Positions 21,530 to 29,823 of a DNA stretch of 40,185 bases are shown here, piece by piece. Positions within the stretch are counted from its first letter, which is position 1. Each line of letters opens with the position of its first letter. This DNA is from Phycisphaerales bacterium (GTDB lineage: Bacteria > Planctomycetota > Phycisphaerae > Phycisphaerales > UBA1924), in the NCBI GenBank assembly GCA_022072615.1, contig JAJVHS010000075.1:1-40185 (forward strand), read 5' to 3'. The notes under the pieces are model-generated. The model searched no databases, had not been told where the DNA came from, and saw nothing but the letters and a program-made list of their open reading frames with translations. Made by a program: the position numbers and the translations under genes.

Positions 21530-21573
21530 GAAGACCCCTTCCCGCGCTGCGCCGGCCCGGACTCGGCACGACC

Positions 21574-22146
21574 TCACACGGTCGTGATTTCCTTGGACTT
21601 TTCCTCGACCATCTTGTCGATGGTCTCCTCGTACTTCTTGAGCAGGCCCTGGATCTCTTCCTTGAGCGTTTCGATCTCGTCCTCGGGGTAGTGCACGCCG
21701 GGCTGCTTGGAAAGGGCGTCGGCGTGCTTGTTGGCGTCGCGGCGGCCGTTGCGCAGGGTGACGCGGGCCTCCTCGGCGAGCTTCTTGCAGTGGTTGACGA
21801 GCTGGCTGCGCCGCTCGGAGGTGAGCGCGGGAAGAACGAGGCGGATCTGCTTGCCCTCGCCGATGGGGTTGAGGCCGAGGCCGGAGGCCTCGATGGCGTG
21901 CTTGATGGCGGCCATGGCGCCCACGTCGAAGGGCTTGATCAGGAGCTGCGCGGGTTCGGGGACGCTGATGGCCGCGATCGACTTGAGGTCGGTCATGGAC
22001 CCGTAGTAGTCGACCTTGATGAACTCCACGAGGGCGGTGGATGCTCGGCCGGTGCGCAGGCCGCGGAACTCCTTCTTCAGGTAGTCCACGGCCTTTTCCA
22101 TGGCTTCTTCGCACTCAAGAAGAATGGTGTCGGGATCGGTGCTCAT
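21574..22146 (-). CDS. frr: ribosome recycling factor
   Basis: A 190-residue ribosome recycling factor, which with EF-G splits the post-termination ribosome so subunits can be reused. The family's hallmark stretches are present: FRGLRTGRASTALVEFI near residue 27, the beta domain with ISVPEPAQLLIKPFD, GLNPIGEGKQIRLVLPALTSERR, and the long C-terminal helix. Its length is normal (about 185). It lies 27 bases after pyrH, the common order in bacteria; rpsB and tsf, which often precede pyrH, are not here. It is expected to be essential. Confidence 0.97.
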   Translation of the reverse strand: MSTDPDTILLECEEAMEKAVDYLKKEFRGLRTGRASTALVEFIKVDYYGSMTDLKSIAAISVPEPAQLLIKPFDVGAMAAIKHAIEASGLGLNPIGEGKQIRLVLPALTSERRSQLVNHCKKLAEEARVTLRNGRRDANKHADALSKQPGVHYPEDEIETLKEEIQGLLKKYEETIDKMVEEKSKEITTV

Positions 22147-22173
22147 CGGACTGCTCCAGGTGCCGGGTGGGCC

Positions 22174-22968
22174 TCAGACGGTAGCGGGGGAAGGATCCCT
22201 CCGGACGAGGGTTCCAATCGGCTCGCCCTGCACGACCCGGCGAATATTGCCGGACCGCTTGAAGTCGAACACGAGGATCGGGACGTTCTTTTCCATGCAC
22301 ATGGCGAGGGCCGCGGTGTCCATGATGCGCAGGCCCTTGGTAAGGGCCTCCTGGAAGGTGAGGGTGTCGTAGCGGGTGGCCGTGGGGTCCTTGCGCGGGT
22401 CGGCGGTGTAGACGCCGTCGACCTTGGTCGCCTTCATCAGCACCTCGCATTCGAGTTCGACCGCTCGGAGCGAGGCGCAGGTGTCGGTGGTGAAGAAGGG
22501 GTTGCCGGTGCCGGCGACGAGGATGACGACCCGGCCCTTGTCGAGGTGGCGGAGGGCCCGCCCGCGGATGAACGGCTCGGCAACGGCCCGGATGTCGATG
22601 GCCGTCATCACCCGGCAGTCCATGCCCATGTCGTGGAGCTTTTCCTTGAGGGCTAGGCCGTTGATGACGGTGCCGAGCATGCCCATGTAGTCGGCGGTGG
22701 CCTGGTGGATGTGCCCGGCCGCGGCAAGTTCGGCGCCGCGGATGATGTTCCCGCCGCCGACGACAATCGCGAGCTGTGCCCCCACCTGGGCGGCGTCGAA
22801 CACCTCCCGGGCGATCGATTCCAGCTCTTCGGGGTCCACCCCGAAGCCGCCGGGCTTGCAGAAGGACTCGCCGCTGAGCTTGAGGAGGATGCGGCGGAAG
22901 GGGGTTCGCGAGGATCCCTGGGCGGCGGGGTGCTTGGATTTGGCGGGCGTCGGCTTGGTGGAAGTCAT
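22174..22968 (-). CDS. pyrH: UMP kinase
   Basis: A 264-residue bacterial UMP kinase, which phosphorylates UMP to UDP in pyrimidine synthesis. Diagnostic features are RILLKLSGESF (Lys and Gly-rich phosphate loop), VVGGGNIIRG, DYMGMLGTVINGLAL, the UTP/GTP-responsive region around AEPFIRGRALRHL, and GTGNPFFTTDT followed by KATKVDGVYTADP. About 25 residues rich in Thr, Pro and Lys precede the first strand and are longer than in E. coli. I chose the ATG at 22968, which has a CAGGA ribosome-binding site, over an in-frame start about 96 bases upstream. It heads the unit with frr and a likely promoter lies upstream. Confidence 0.95.
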   Translation of the reverse strand: MTSTKPTPAKSKHPAAQGSSRTPFRRILLKLSGESFCKPGGFGVDPEELESIAREVFDAAQVGAQLAIVVGGGNIIRGAELAAAGHIHQATADYMGMLGTVINGLALKEKLHDMGMDCRVMTAIDIRAVAEPFIRGRALRHLDKGRVVILVAGTGNPFFTTDTCASLRAVELECEVLMKATKVDGVYTADPRKDPTATRYDTLTFQEALTKGLRIMDTAALAMCMEKNVPILVFDFKRSGNIRRVVQGEPIGTLVRRDPSPATV

Positions 22969-23023
22969 GGGGATCCTGCAACCGGGTGAAAGGCCGGACA
23001 TATACCCGACAGATCGGAGGCTC

Positions 23024-23052
23024 ATTGAACTCCCCGCGGGGGCGACCGTCAA
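23024..23052 (-). promoter_or_regulatory. candidate sigma-70-type promoter of pyrH
   Basis: On the minus strand TTGACG (complement of 23047-23052) and TTCAAT (complement of 23024-23029) are separated by exactly 17 bases. The -35 matches at five of six positions and the -10 at four of six. It would give a leader of about 50 bases before the ATG at 22968. This is the best-looking promoter in the window. Confidence 0.45.
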
Positions 23053-23297
23053 GGATCGAGACATTTACTGAAGGCTGACAGGAACCGACCGAAGGGCCGA
23101 GCGTCAGATAGCCGCTCGACCGGAGCCGGGCATGGGGATGCCGGACAAGTTCGCCGGTGCAGCGCCGCCATGAACGGCGGAGACGCTCCGAGCGGACCTG
23201 CTCGCCAGAAGCGGCTCGAACGACCCGGGTGATACACTCTGGTCAAGCCAGCAGCGGAGAGCCGCCGAACGCACCGGCAGACCCCGCTCCCACACCC

Positions 23298-24308
23298 ATG
23301 GCGACCCTTGAACACCACGACCCTGCGCGCCCGGCTCGGGCGGATGAACCGGCGACGCGGCCACCTGCCGCGCCGTCCTTGAGCTTTTGGGTCCGGGTGA
23401 CACGTCACGCGCTGCTGCTGGGGCTGCTGATCTCGGGCATTATTCATGTCTCCGGCCTGGGGATGGCCGGCGGGATCGGCATCGGCGGCGGGTTTGGCAG
23501 CGGCTCCAGCGGTGGACGCGGCGATGCGCCCGCCCCGGTGGACTTTGCGGTCGTCCCGGAGATCGAACTGTCGGCGCTGGAGGGGGCGGCGATCGTCGAT
23601 GCCGAGTCGCCGCCGAGCGTCGGCGATCTTGCGGATTCCATCGCCTCGGGCGACCTGCTGCCCAGCCCGGGCATCGGCGATGCCTCAGGCCCCGGTGACG
23701 CATCGGACGGCGAACTCTCGATCGGCGGCGGGGCGGCGCTCTCGGATGGCGACGGCCTGGGGATCGGGACGGGTTCAGGATCGGGCGGCGGCGGGGCGAG
23801 TTTCTTCGGCGTCGAGGCGGCCGGCTCGCGCTTCGCGTACATCATCGACATGTCCGCTTCGATGAACTGGGACAACAAGATCGACGTGCTGCGTGCCGAG
23901 CTGGACAAGTCCATCGACGGCATGACCGACCAGAATGAGTTCATCGTGGTGCTGTTTTCCGATCTGGCGACGGTGATGGGCGAGCGGTCACAGTGGGTGC
24001 CCGCCAGCGACGCCGGCAAGAAGTGGGCCCGTCGCAGCATCGCCGCGCTGAGGCCCGACGGCGGGACCAACCCCACGCCCGGCTTTGTGATCACGCTGGG
24101 GATGAAGCCCAAGCCCGACGCGATTTATTTCATGACCGACGGCGAGTTCGCGGACCCCGAGGGCGTCGTCGCCGAGGTGAACGCGCTCAACGGCCAGTTG
24201 AAGGTGCCCGTGCACTGCATCTGCTTCGTGACCGCGGCTTCCGAACCGGTGATGCGGAAGATCGCCGCGGCGTCGGGCGGGTCGTACACGTTCATTCCCA
24301 AGAAGTAG
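23298..24308 (+). CDS. membrane-anchored von Willebrand A domain protein
   Basis: A 336-residue protein, first of an eight-gene cluster. A short cytoplasmic N-terminus is followed by one membrane helix (about 29-51), a Gly-rich then acidic linker of about 110 residues, and a von Willebrand factor A domain from about 170 to the end. The metal-ion site is complete: IIDMSASM (DxSxS, near 183), GGTNPT (near 255) and FMTDGEF (near 280). Such domains bind partner proteins through a divalent metal. The topology (one anchor, disordered periplasmic linker, binding domain) is like that of TonB or TolA, which partner ExbB/ExbD-type motors. The ATG at 23298 is preferred over an upstream start. A TACACT hexamer at 23233-23238 could be a -10 element. 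Confidence 0.88.
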   Translation: MATLEHHDPARPARADEPATRPPAAPSLSFWVRVTRHALLLGLLISGIIHVSGLGMAGGIGIGGGFGSGSSGGRGDAPAPVDFAVVPEIELSALEGAAIVDAESPPSVGDLADSIASGDLLPSPGIGDASGPGDASDGELSIGGGAALSDGDGLGIGTGSGSGGGGASFFGVEAAGSRFAYIIDMSASMNWDNKIDVLRAELDKSIDGMTDQNEFIVVLFSDLATVMGERSQWVPASDAGKKWARRSIAALRPDGGTNPTPGFVITLGMKPKPDAIYFMTDGEFADPEGVVAEVNALNGQLKVPVHCICFVTAASEPVMRKIAAASGGSYTFIPKK

Positions 24309-24324
24309 GCTTGTCCCGCCACGC

Positions 24325-25491
24325 ATGATGCTCGCCCTCTCCGCCGTCATCTCCCTCGTGCTCGCACTTGATGGAAGGGTCGTTCTCCGCGACCGCGACG
24401 GCGCACCGGTTCCCGGCGTTTCGGGCGCGGACGCGGCGGGCGTGCGAGCAGGGGAGGGCCCATCGGCCCGCTTGATCCCGTGGCACCAGGTCGCCCGCGT
24501 TGAAGGCGAGTTCGCCGACGAGGCCGCGGCGTGGGTTGCTCAGGGAGACCTGGTGTGGCGGGCGTTGCAGCGGCTGGAGCGGGGTGACCTGCCGTCCGCG
24601 GAGGAGCTTCTCGAAAGCCTGCACGGGCCGATCATCGAGACTCGCGGGCCCACCGCGGCGGCGATCTGGAAAAGCCTGGTGCGATGCCGGATCGAGCGCG
24701 GGGCGCAGACCGCCGCGGCCGGCGCGTGGCTCGCGTGGCTCGGCGTCGGCGGGCCGGCGTTCGAAAGCACCGCGGGACCCGACGAGCCCAGCGCGATGGA
24801 AGGTCGTGAGGAAGCAGGGCTGATCCCGGGCCTGCCGCCGATCTGGGTCGACGTTCCGTCGGTCGCGGTTGTCGCGGGCGCCCGGCAGGCGCCGTGGGTT
24901 CTCGATGCGGATCGCGCGATTGACCCGGTCGAGCAGCTCCGAGCGTGGTACATCCACGCGGCCCGGGGCGCGTGCGGAACGCTCTCGTCGGTCGCCGGCG
25001 GCGACGCGGTTGAATGGCCGCCGGTGTCGGACGAGCGTTCTGTGCAGATCGTGTCTTCGGTTGTGCTCGCGCAGTACGGCAACCAGGCCGAACGACTCGC
25101 CGCGCGGGAACGCCTCAAGGCGATGATGGACGACCGCCAGGGCACATGGCTCGAGGCCTGGTGCCGCGTGGCCATCGGCCGTTCGCTGACGAGGGAAGCC
25201 GACCCGGAGATCCGCCGGCTGGGCGTGGTGGAATTGCTGCACCTCCCCGCTCGGCTGGAGAGCGCCGTGCCCTACCTGACCGGGGTGGCCCTGGCGGATG
25301 CGGCGGCCACGCTGCGTGAACTTGGCGATATGGCCGGGGCGACGCGACTCCGCGGCGAGTTGCTGCGGCGATTCGGCGGACACCCGGCGGTCGAATGGAA
25401 CATGATCCGTGAATGGCCGGCCACCACGCCGGCGACCAAGACTTCGCAACCGGAGCTTCCGGAGTCAGAGGAGCCCCTGAATGATCGGTGA
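24325..25491 (+). CDS. exported helical hypothetical protein of the ExbB/ExbD cluster
   Basis: A 388-residue protein that I cannot name. It has a signal peptide (MMLALSAVISLVLALDG) and then a beta-like segment (RVVLRDRDGAPVPG) before a mostly helical region that looks like degenerate tetratricopeptide repeats, including LVWRALQRLERGDLPSAEEL near the start and ADAAATLRELGDMAGATRLR near the end. No catalytic motif is seen. It begins 16 bases after the vWA gene, and its last 11 bases overlap the start of the ExbB-like gene, so it belongs to the same transcript. An exported scaffold working with the vWA protein or motor is the simplest inference. Confidence 0.75.
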   Translation: MMLALSAVISLVLALDGRVVLRDRDGAPVPGVSGADAAGVRAGEGPSARLIPWHQVARVEGEFADEAAAWVAQGDLVWRALQRLERGDLPSAEELLESLHGPIIETRGPTAAAIWKSLVRCRIERGAQTAAAGAWLAWLGVGGPAFESTAGPDEPSAMEGREEAGLIPGLPPIWVDVPSVAVVAGARQAPWVLDADRAIDPVEQLRAWYIHAARGACGTLSSVAGGDAVEWPPVSDERSVQIVSSVVLAQYGNQAERLAARERLKAMMDDRQGTWLEAWCRVAIGRSLTREADPEIRRLGVVELLHLPARLESAVPYLTGVALADAAATLRELGDMAGATRLRGELLRRFGGHPAVEWNMIREWPATTPATKTSQPELPESEEPLNDR

Positions 25492-26254
25492 TGCTGTTCT
25501 CCTTGCACAGGTCGTCGGCACGCCCGGCTCAAAGACCGGCACCATGACCGTGCTCGACTACATCGGGTCGGGCGGCCCGATCGGCTACGTGCTGATCGTG
25601 CTCTCGTTCGTGGCGCTGGGACTCATCATCGCCCACGCGATCACGCTGCGGCGATCCCGGATGATCCCGCAGGAGTCGGTGGAGCGGCTCAGCGCCGTGC
25701 TCCGAACCGGCGACCTGCAGGCGGCGATCGCGGTGTGCCGCGAACCCGTGTACGAGTCGTTCGTTACCAGGCTGGTGGGATCGGCGCTGCTGCGGTGCGC
25801 GCGGTCGCCCTTCGGGACGCTGGAGCTGCGGTCGGCGGTGGAGGAGGCCGGCCAGCGAGAAGTCGACAAGCTGTACAGGTCGGTTGATTCGATCGGCATC
25901 CTCGCCGCGGTCGGGCCGATGCTCGGCCTGCTGGGCACGGTGTTCGGCATGATCGGCGCGTTCGCAACCATCGGCGAGCTCGAGGGCGCGGCCAGATCGC
26001 AGCAGCTCGCGACGTTCATGTCGATCGCGCTGGTGACGACGGCCGAGGGGCTCATCGTGGCGATCCCGTGCACGGTCGCCTTCGCGATCTTCCGCCGGCG
26101 CATCGACACGCTCGCGGTGGAAGCCGCGGCGGTGGTGGAAGGGATGGTTGCGCCGCTGGAGAACGCGGCCGGATTGTCCGAGGAAGGCCGGCCGGCCGGC
26201 AAGGTGGGCCCGGCGAGGTCACCGGCACCGCCGCGGGAGGTCCGGGTCGGTTGA
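25481..26254 (+). CDS. ExbB/TolQ/MotA-family proton channel protein
   Basis: A 257-residue inner-membrane protein. It has three predicted membrane helices: about 34-54 (YVLIVLSFVALGLIIAHAIT), 137-162 with the hallmark AAVGPMLGLLGTVFGMIGAF, and 178-203 (MSIALVTTAEGLIVAIPCTV). The large cytoplasmic loop between the first two and the GLLGTV and IAxPC patterns are characteristic of ExbB and TolQ, which form a pentamer around an ExbD/TolR dimer and convert proton flow into motion. It overlaps the previous gene by 11 bases and is followed by two ExbD-type genes. No tonB or tol genes are nearby, so the force it makes is probably used by the cluster's own exported proteins (inference). Confidence 0.92.
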   Translation: MIGDAVLLAQVVGTPGSKTGTMTVLDYIGSGGPIGYVLIVLSFVALGLIIAHAITLRRSRMIPQESVERLSAVLRTGDLQAAIAVCREPVYESFVTRLVGSALLRCARSPFGTLELRSAVEEAGQREVDKLYRSVDSIGILAAVGPMLGLLGTVFGMIGAFATIGELEGAARSQQLATFMSIALVTTAEGLIVAIPCTVAFAIFRRRIDTLAVEAAAVVEGMVAPLENAAGLSEEGRPAGKVGPARSPAPPREVRVG

Positions 26255-26301
26255 TGCCGTTCGCGTTCGATCCGCCGGCAGGCTCGCGACACTGAAACCG
26301 C

Positions 26302-26739
26302 ATGAGATTCCGACGCTCACCAGATCCGCCCGACGCGGGCTTCGACCTGACGCCGATGATCGACATCGTGCTGCTGCTCATCATCTTCTTCACGATGACG
26401 GCGCACTTTGCCCGGACCTCGGCCACGCCGGTCGACCTTCCCCGCCAGCCGGGTGAGGTCGTGGCCACCGCGAGCGATCACCAGATCATCGTCGACATCA
26501 CCCGCTCCGGCGACTACGTGCTCCTGGGCAAGCCCATGCCTCTCGCCGAGCTCGCCCGGACGGTGAAGTCGGAGATCGACCGCGTCGGCGGGTCGCCCGA
26601 CGTGCTCATCCGTGCCGATCGACTCTGCCGGTCGGCGCACCTCAACCGGCTGGCGATCGGCCTGGCCTCGGCGGGCGTGCGTGAGTGGAAGCTGGCGACG
26701 GCCGGCGCCGAAGACAAGCCGGCGGGAGGCGGATCGTGA
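26302..26739 (+). CDS. ExbD/TolR-family protein, first copy
   Basis: A 145-residue protein with a short cytoplasmic start, one membrane helix and a small periplasmic domain. The helix carries the signature FDLTPMIDIVLLLIIFFTMT, in which Asp21 corresponds to the proton-carrying Asp of ExbD and TolR. The periplasmic part (about 50-135) has the expected alternation of strands and helices, with IIVDITRSGDYVLLGKPMPL and DVLIRADRLC. It should form a dimer in the pore of the ExbB-like pentamer. Its final bases overlap the second ExbD gene by four bases (GTGA). Confidence 0.92.
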   Translation: MRFRRSPDPPDAGFDLTPMIDIVLLLIIFFTMTAHFARTSATPVDLPRQPGEVVATASDHQIIVDITRSGDYVLLGKPMPLAELARTVKSEIDRVGGSPDVLIRADRLCRSAHLNRLAIGLASAGVREWKLATAGAEDKPAGGGS

Positions 26740-27149
26740 AGTTCTCCCGCCGCCGCCGCAACACCCTCTCGCTTGTGCGCATCCCCCTGGTGGCGCTCAT
26801 CGACGTCGTTCTCTTCCTGCTCCTGTACTTCATCATGGCCGGCGAGATCGCCGCGGGCGAAGGCCAGCTCTCGACGACGCTGAGCACCGACAAGAAATCC
26901 ACGCCGACCAGCCTTGCCGCGCAGGTCCTGCGGGTGGAGACGGCGCCGGAGGGCGTGGCGTTCATCATCGGCCAGCGCCGTACCGGCAGCGCCGTCGAAC
27001 TGGCGGGCATTCTCGGAGCGCTCCCCAAGGACGCGGGCGTGCTGATCAGGGTCGCGTCGGAGGTTCCCGTGGAGGCCGCCGCGCAGGCGGTCCAGGCCTG
27101 CCGCGACGCCGGCTTTGCGAAAGTGAGTTATGTCCCGACCACGCGCTGA
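26736..27149 (+). CDS. ExbD/TolR-family protein, second copy
   Basis: A 137-residue paralogue. The membrane helix reads IPLVALIDVVLFLLLYFIMA with Asp23 in the place of the proton carrier, though the usual TPMID is replaced by LVALID. A very basic start (KFSRRRR) marks the cytoplasmic side. The periplasmic domain is shorter than in the first copy. The start is a GTG that overlaps the previous stop (GTGA), which is the main reason for choosing it over an upstream in-frame start. Two different ExbD subunits with one ExbB suggest a heterodimeric stator or rotor core. The last 20 bases overlap the next gene. Confidence 0.88.
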   Translation: MKFSRRRRNTLSLVRIPLVALIDVVLFLLLYFIMAGEIAAGEGQLSTTLSTDKKSTPTSLAAQVLRVETAPEGVAFIIGQRRTGSAVELAGILGALPKDAGVLIRVASEVPVEAAAQAVQACRDAGFAKVSYVPTTR

Positions 27150-29823
27150 GACGCTCGCCGCCGCCGTCGCTGCGCTCGCCGCGGTCGCGGGCATCGCGCG
27201 CGCCCAGCCGGGGGCGGACTTCCTCTCGCCGCAGGATTCGGTCGAGGTCTACATGCAGGACCGGGAACTGGTCGAGCCCCTGGCGGCGATGCTCCGCCAG
27301 CGCCTGGCCGAGGCCACCGGCAACCAGCGCCGGGAGATCGCCGACAGGCTCGGCAGGATCTACGTGGTGATGCTCGACGCGGGGCCGACGCCCCAGCGAC
27401 GCCAGGAGATCGAGGAGCTGTGCCGCAACCTGCTCACGGCGGTTCCCGACGCCGAGACCTTTGAACTGCGAGTCAACCTCGCCCGTGCTTCGTACCTGCC
27501 CGCGGCCGAGACCGCCGAGAAGGTCCAGCTCCGTCTCGCGACGACGGAGGAGCGGCTGGAAGCCGAGCGTGTGCTCCGCAACGTGGCGCCGACACTGCGC
27601 GAGGTCGCCACCTCCGTCAACCAGCGTGTGGATTCGCTCGAGCGCAAGAGCCGTGCCGACCCCGAGGACGACCGCCTCCGCGAGGCGCTCGTGGAGGCGC
27701 GCCGCGTGCGGTCGCTCGCGCACTACTACGCCGGCTGGTCGGAGTACTACCTGTCGCTGCTGACCGGCGATGCCGCGATGGCGATGCGGGCATCCGAGGA
27801 TTTCGGTGTTCTCCTGGGGACCACCACCCGGCGCCCGGCCGCGGTCGACAAGGCGCCCAAGTCGCTGTTCCGGTACGAGCACGTCGCCCGTGCTGCGATC
27901 GGCGCGGCGCTCTCGGCGTCCCTTCGCGGGAACGACATCGAGGCGATGCGGTGGATCGACGCGGTCGAAGTCGCCGAGGCCGTGCCCAAGGCGGTGAACG
28001 ATCAGCTCTTCTCGACCAAGCTGACCATCCTGGCCGCGGCTCGGCGATGGGCGGACATCGATCTGCTGACGCGCCGCCGCAGGATCGACCCTCCCGAGGC
28101 GGGCGGCGGGCCGCTGTCGGCGCGCGACGCCCGGCTGCTGGCGGTGCTGGCGATGGAGGCCGGCCAGGATTCAAAGACCCCCGAGCGCAGCTCGCAAGTG
28201 ATCGCCGATCTCGCCAGGCTCGCGGTGTCGGAGCTGGTCTCGATGGGCGAGCTCGGCCAGGTGGTCGACCTCGTGAACCGGTACGGCTCGGCGCCGATCG
28301 GCGGCAACGGTTTCGCGGTGCAGTACGTCCAGGGCGTCCAGGCGTACGACAACGCCCGGCGGCAGCACCGGGAGAGCTCGCAGGACGCCGAGTCGCCGAC
28401 CGAGCTCTCGTCGCTTGCCAATCGGTACCGCGAGGCCTCGAAGCTGCTCGGCCTTGCCGCCACCGCGCCCGATGCCGCCGCCTTCAGCGTCGAGCGCGAA
28501 CGCGCGCAGATCAACCAGGGCCTCGCGCTGTACTACGCCGGCGATCTCGAGCAGGCCGCGGAGGTGTTCCGGCGCCTCGCGGCGACGACCGCCGATGACG
28601 CCCGCCGACTCGATGCCGCGTGGTACGCGATCGTCGCGCTCGACCGGGCCATCGACCGCGGCCGTCCCTCGCTGGCGCCCGAGCGTGACCGGCTCGCGAT
28701 GAACTTCATCCGCCAGTACCCGGATCACGAACGGTCCGTCCGGCTGCTGCTGCGCCGCGGGACGCGTTCGACCGTGAACGACGAAGAGGCCGCGGCGGTG
28801 CTGCTCGCCGTCATGCCCGATTCCCCGGTGTTCGACCTTGCCCGGCTTGAAGCGGCCGGGCTTCTGTACAAGCTGTGGCTCTCAACGCCGCCGGAGGACC
28901 GCCAGGCGGCCGGCCTGCGTCTTCTGACCGTTGCCGAAGACTCGATGGCGGCCCAGCTCCGGCGGCTCTCGTCGAGCGATTCGAAGACCAGGGAGAAGGC
29001 CGCGGTGGGGATCTCGCGACTTGCCCGGCAGATCGCGCACGTCGCGCTCACCATGCCCGAACCCGACCCCACCCGCGCGCTTGCCTCGCTGGACCGGCTC
29101 GACCAGGCTGCCGCCGTGCACGACCTTGATCTCAAGCCGGTGAACGACGAGCTCCTCTATCGACGCCTGCAGGCCGCGCTGCTCCTTGCGGATCGCTCGC
29201 GTGCCGAGGAACTCATTGCTCGTCTGCGTGCCGCGGGCGGCGTGTACGCGGCCGGCGCGGAACGTCTGGTCTACCGCCAGCTCGCCGACGAGTGGAAGGC
29301 CGACCCGGCGAATCTCGACGCCGCGGCCGCCCTGGTCACCAGCGGAACGATCCTCGCCGACTCGCTCTTCAAGGACCCGGCGACTGTTCCGCTGTCGTAC
29401 GCGGTCGCCGGAGAGACCGCCGAGGCGGCCCTTGCGATCTGGCAGGGCAGGTCCGAGGCCGCAATGCGGGATCTCGCGCTGCGGCTCGACCGGCGGACCT
29501 GGGATGCGGGCGTTCGATCGATCCCGCTCTGCCGCCGCCTGGCGAGGACCAGCGAGTCCGCCGGGCAGACGGCCCTCGCGGTCGAGTGCTGGGCGCAGCT
29601 CTCGGCGGCGATCGAAGAGGGCAGTGTCGAATGGTTCGAAGCCAGGCACGAGGCGATCCGTCTGCTGCGGGCGACCGATCAGGCCGCGGCGATGCAGGCG
29701 ATGAAGCAGCTCGTCACGCTTTATCCCGAACTGGGGCCCGAACCGTGGAGAACCAGGCTCCGGTCGATGGCCGGGGAACTCGGCGTTGACTCCTCCTCCC
29801 CTCAGGCGGGAGGTGGCCGTTGA
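27130..29823 (+). CDS. large exported helical-repeat protein
   Basis: An 897-residue protein with a signal peptide (hydrophobic segment ending near AQPGA at residue 26) and no other membrane segment. The rest is nearly all alpha-helical and includes tetratricopeptide-like pairs such as YYAGDLEQAAEVFRRLAATT (near 470). The whole protein looks like an extended superhelical scaffold in the periplasm or on the outer face. I know no enzyme motif in it. It starts inside the second ExbD gene by 20 bases and its stop overlaps the next gene by four, so its dosage is tied to both. It may be the component moved or recruited by the motor. It has no recognised homologue. Confidence 0.8.
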   Translation: MSRPRAETLAAAVAALAAVAGIARAQPGADFLSPQDSVEVYMQDRELVEPLAAMLRQRLAEATGNQRREIADRLGRIYVVMLDAGPTPQRRQEIEELCRNLLTAVPDAETFELRVNLARASYLPAAETAEKVQLRLATTEERLEAERVLRNVAPTLREVATSVNQRVDSLERKSRADPEDDRLREALVEARRVRSLAHYYAGWSEYYLSLLTGDAAMAMRASEDFGVLLGTTTRRPAAVDKAPKSLFRYEHVARAAIGAALSASLRGNDIEAMRWIDAVEVAEAVPKAVNDQLFSTKLTILAAARRWADIDLLTRRRRIDPPEAGGGPLSARDARLLAVLAMEAGQDSKTPERSSQVIADLARLAVSELVSMGELGQVVDLVNRYGSAPIGGNGFAVQYVQGVQAYDNARRQHRESSQDAESPTELSSLANRYREASKLLGLAATAPDAAAFSVERERAQINQGLALYYAGDLEQAAEVFRRLAATTADDARRLDAAWYAIVALDRAIDRGRPSLAPERDRLAMNFIRQYPDHERSVRLLLRRGTRSTVNDEEAAAVLLAVMPDSPVFDLARLEAAGLLYKLWLSTPPEDRQAAGLRLLTVAEDSMAAQLRRLSSSDSKTREKAAVGISRLARQIAHVALTMPEPDPTRALASLDRLDQAAAVHDLDLKPVNDELLYRRLQAALLLADRSRAEELIARLRAAGGVYAAGAERLVYRQLADEWKADPANLDAAAALVTSGTILADSLFKDPATVPLSYAVAGETAEAALAIWQGRSEAAMRDLALRLDRRTWDAGVRSIPLCRRLARTSESAGQTALAVECWAQLSAAIEEGSVEWFEARHEAIRLLRATDQAAAMQAMKQLVTLYPELGPEPWRTRLRSMAGELGVDSSSPQAGGGR

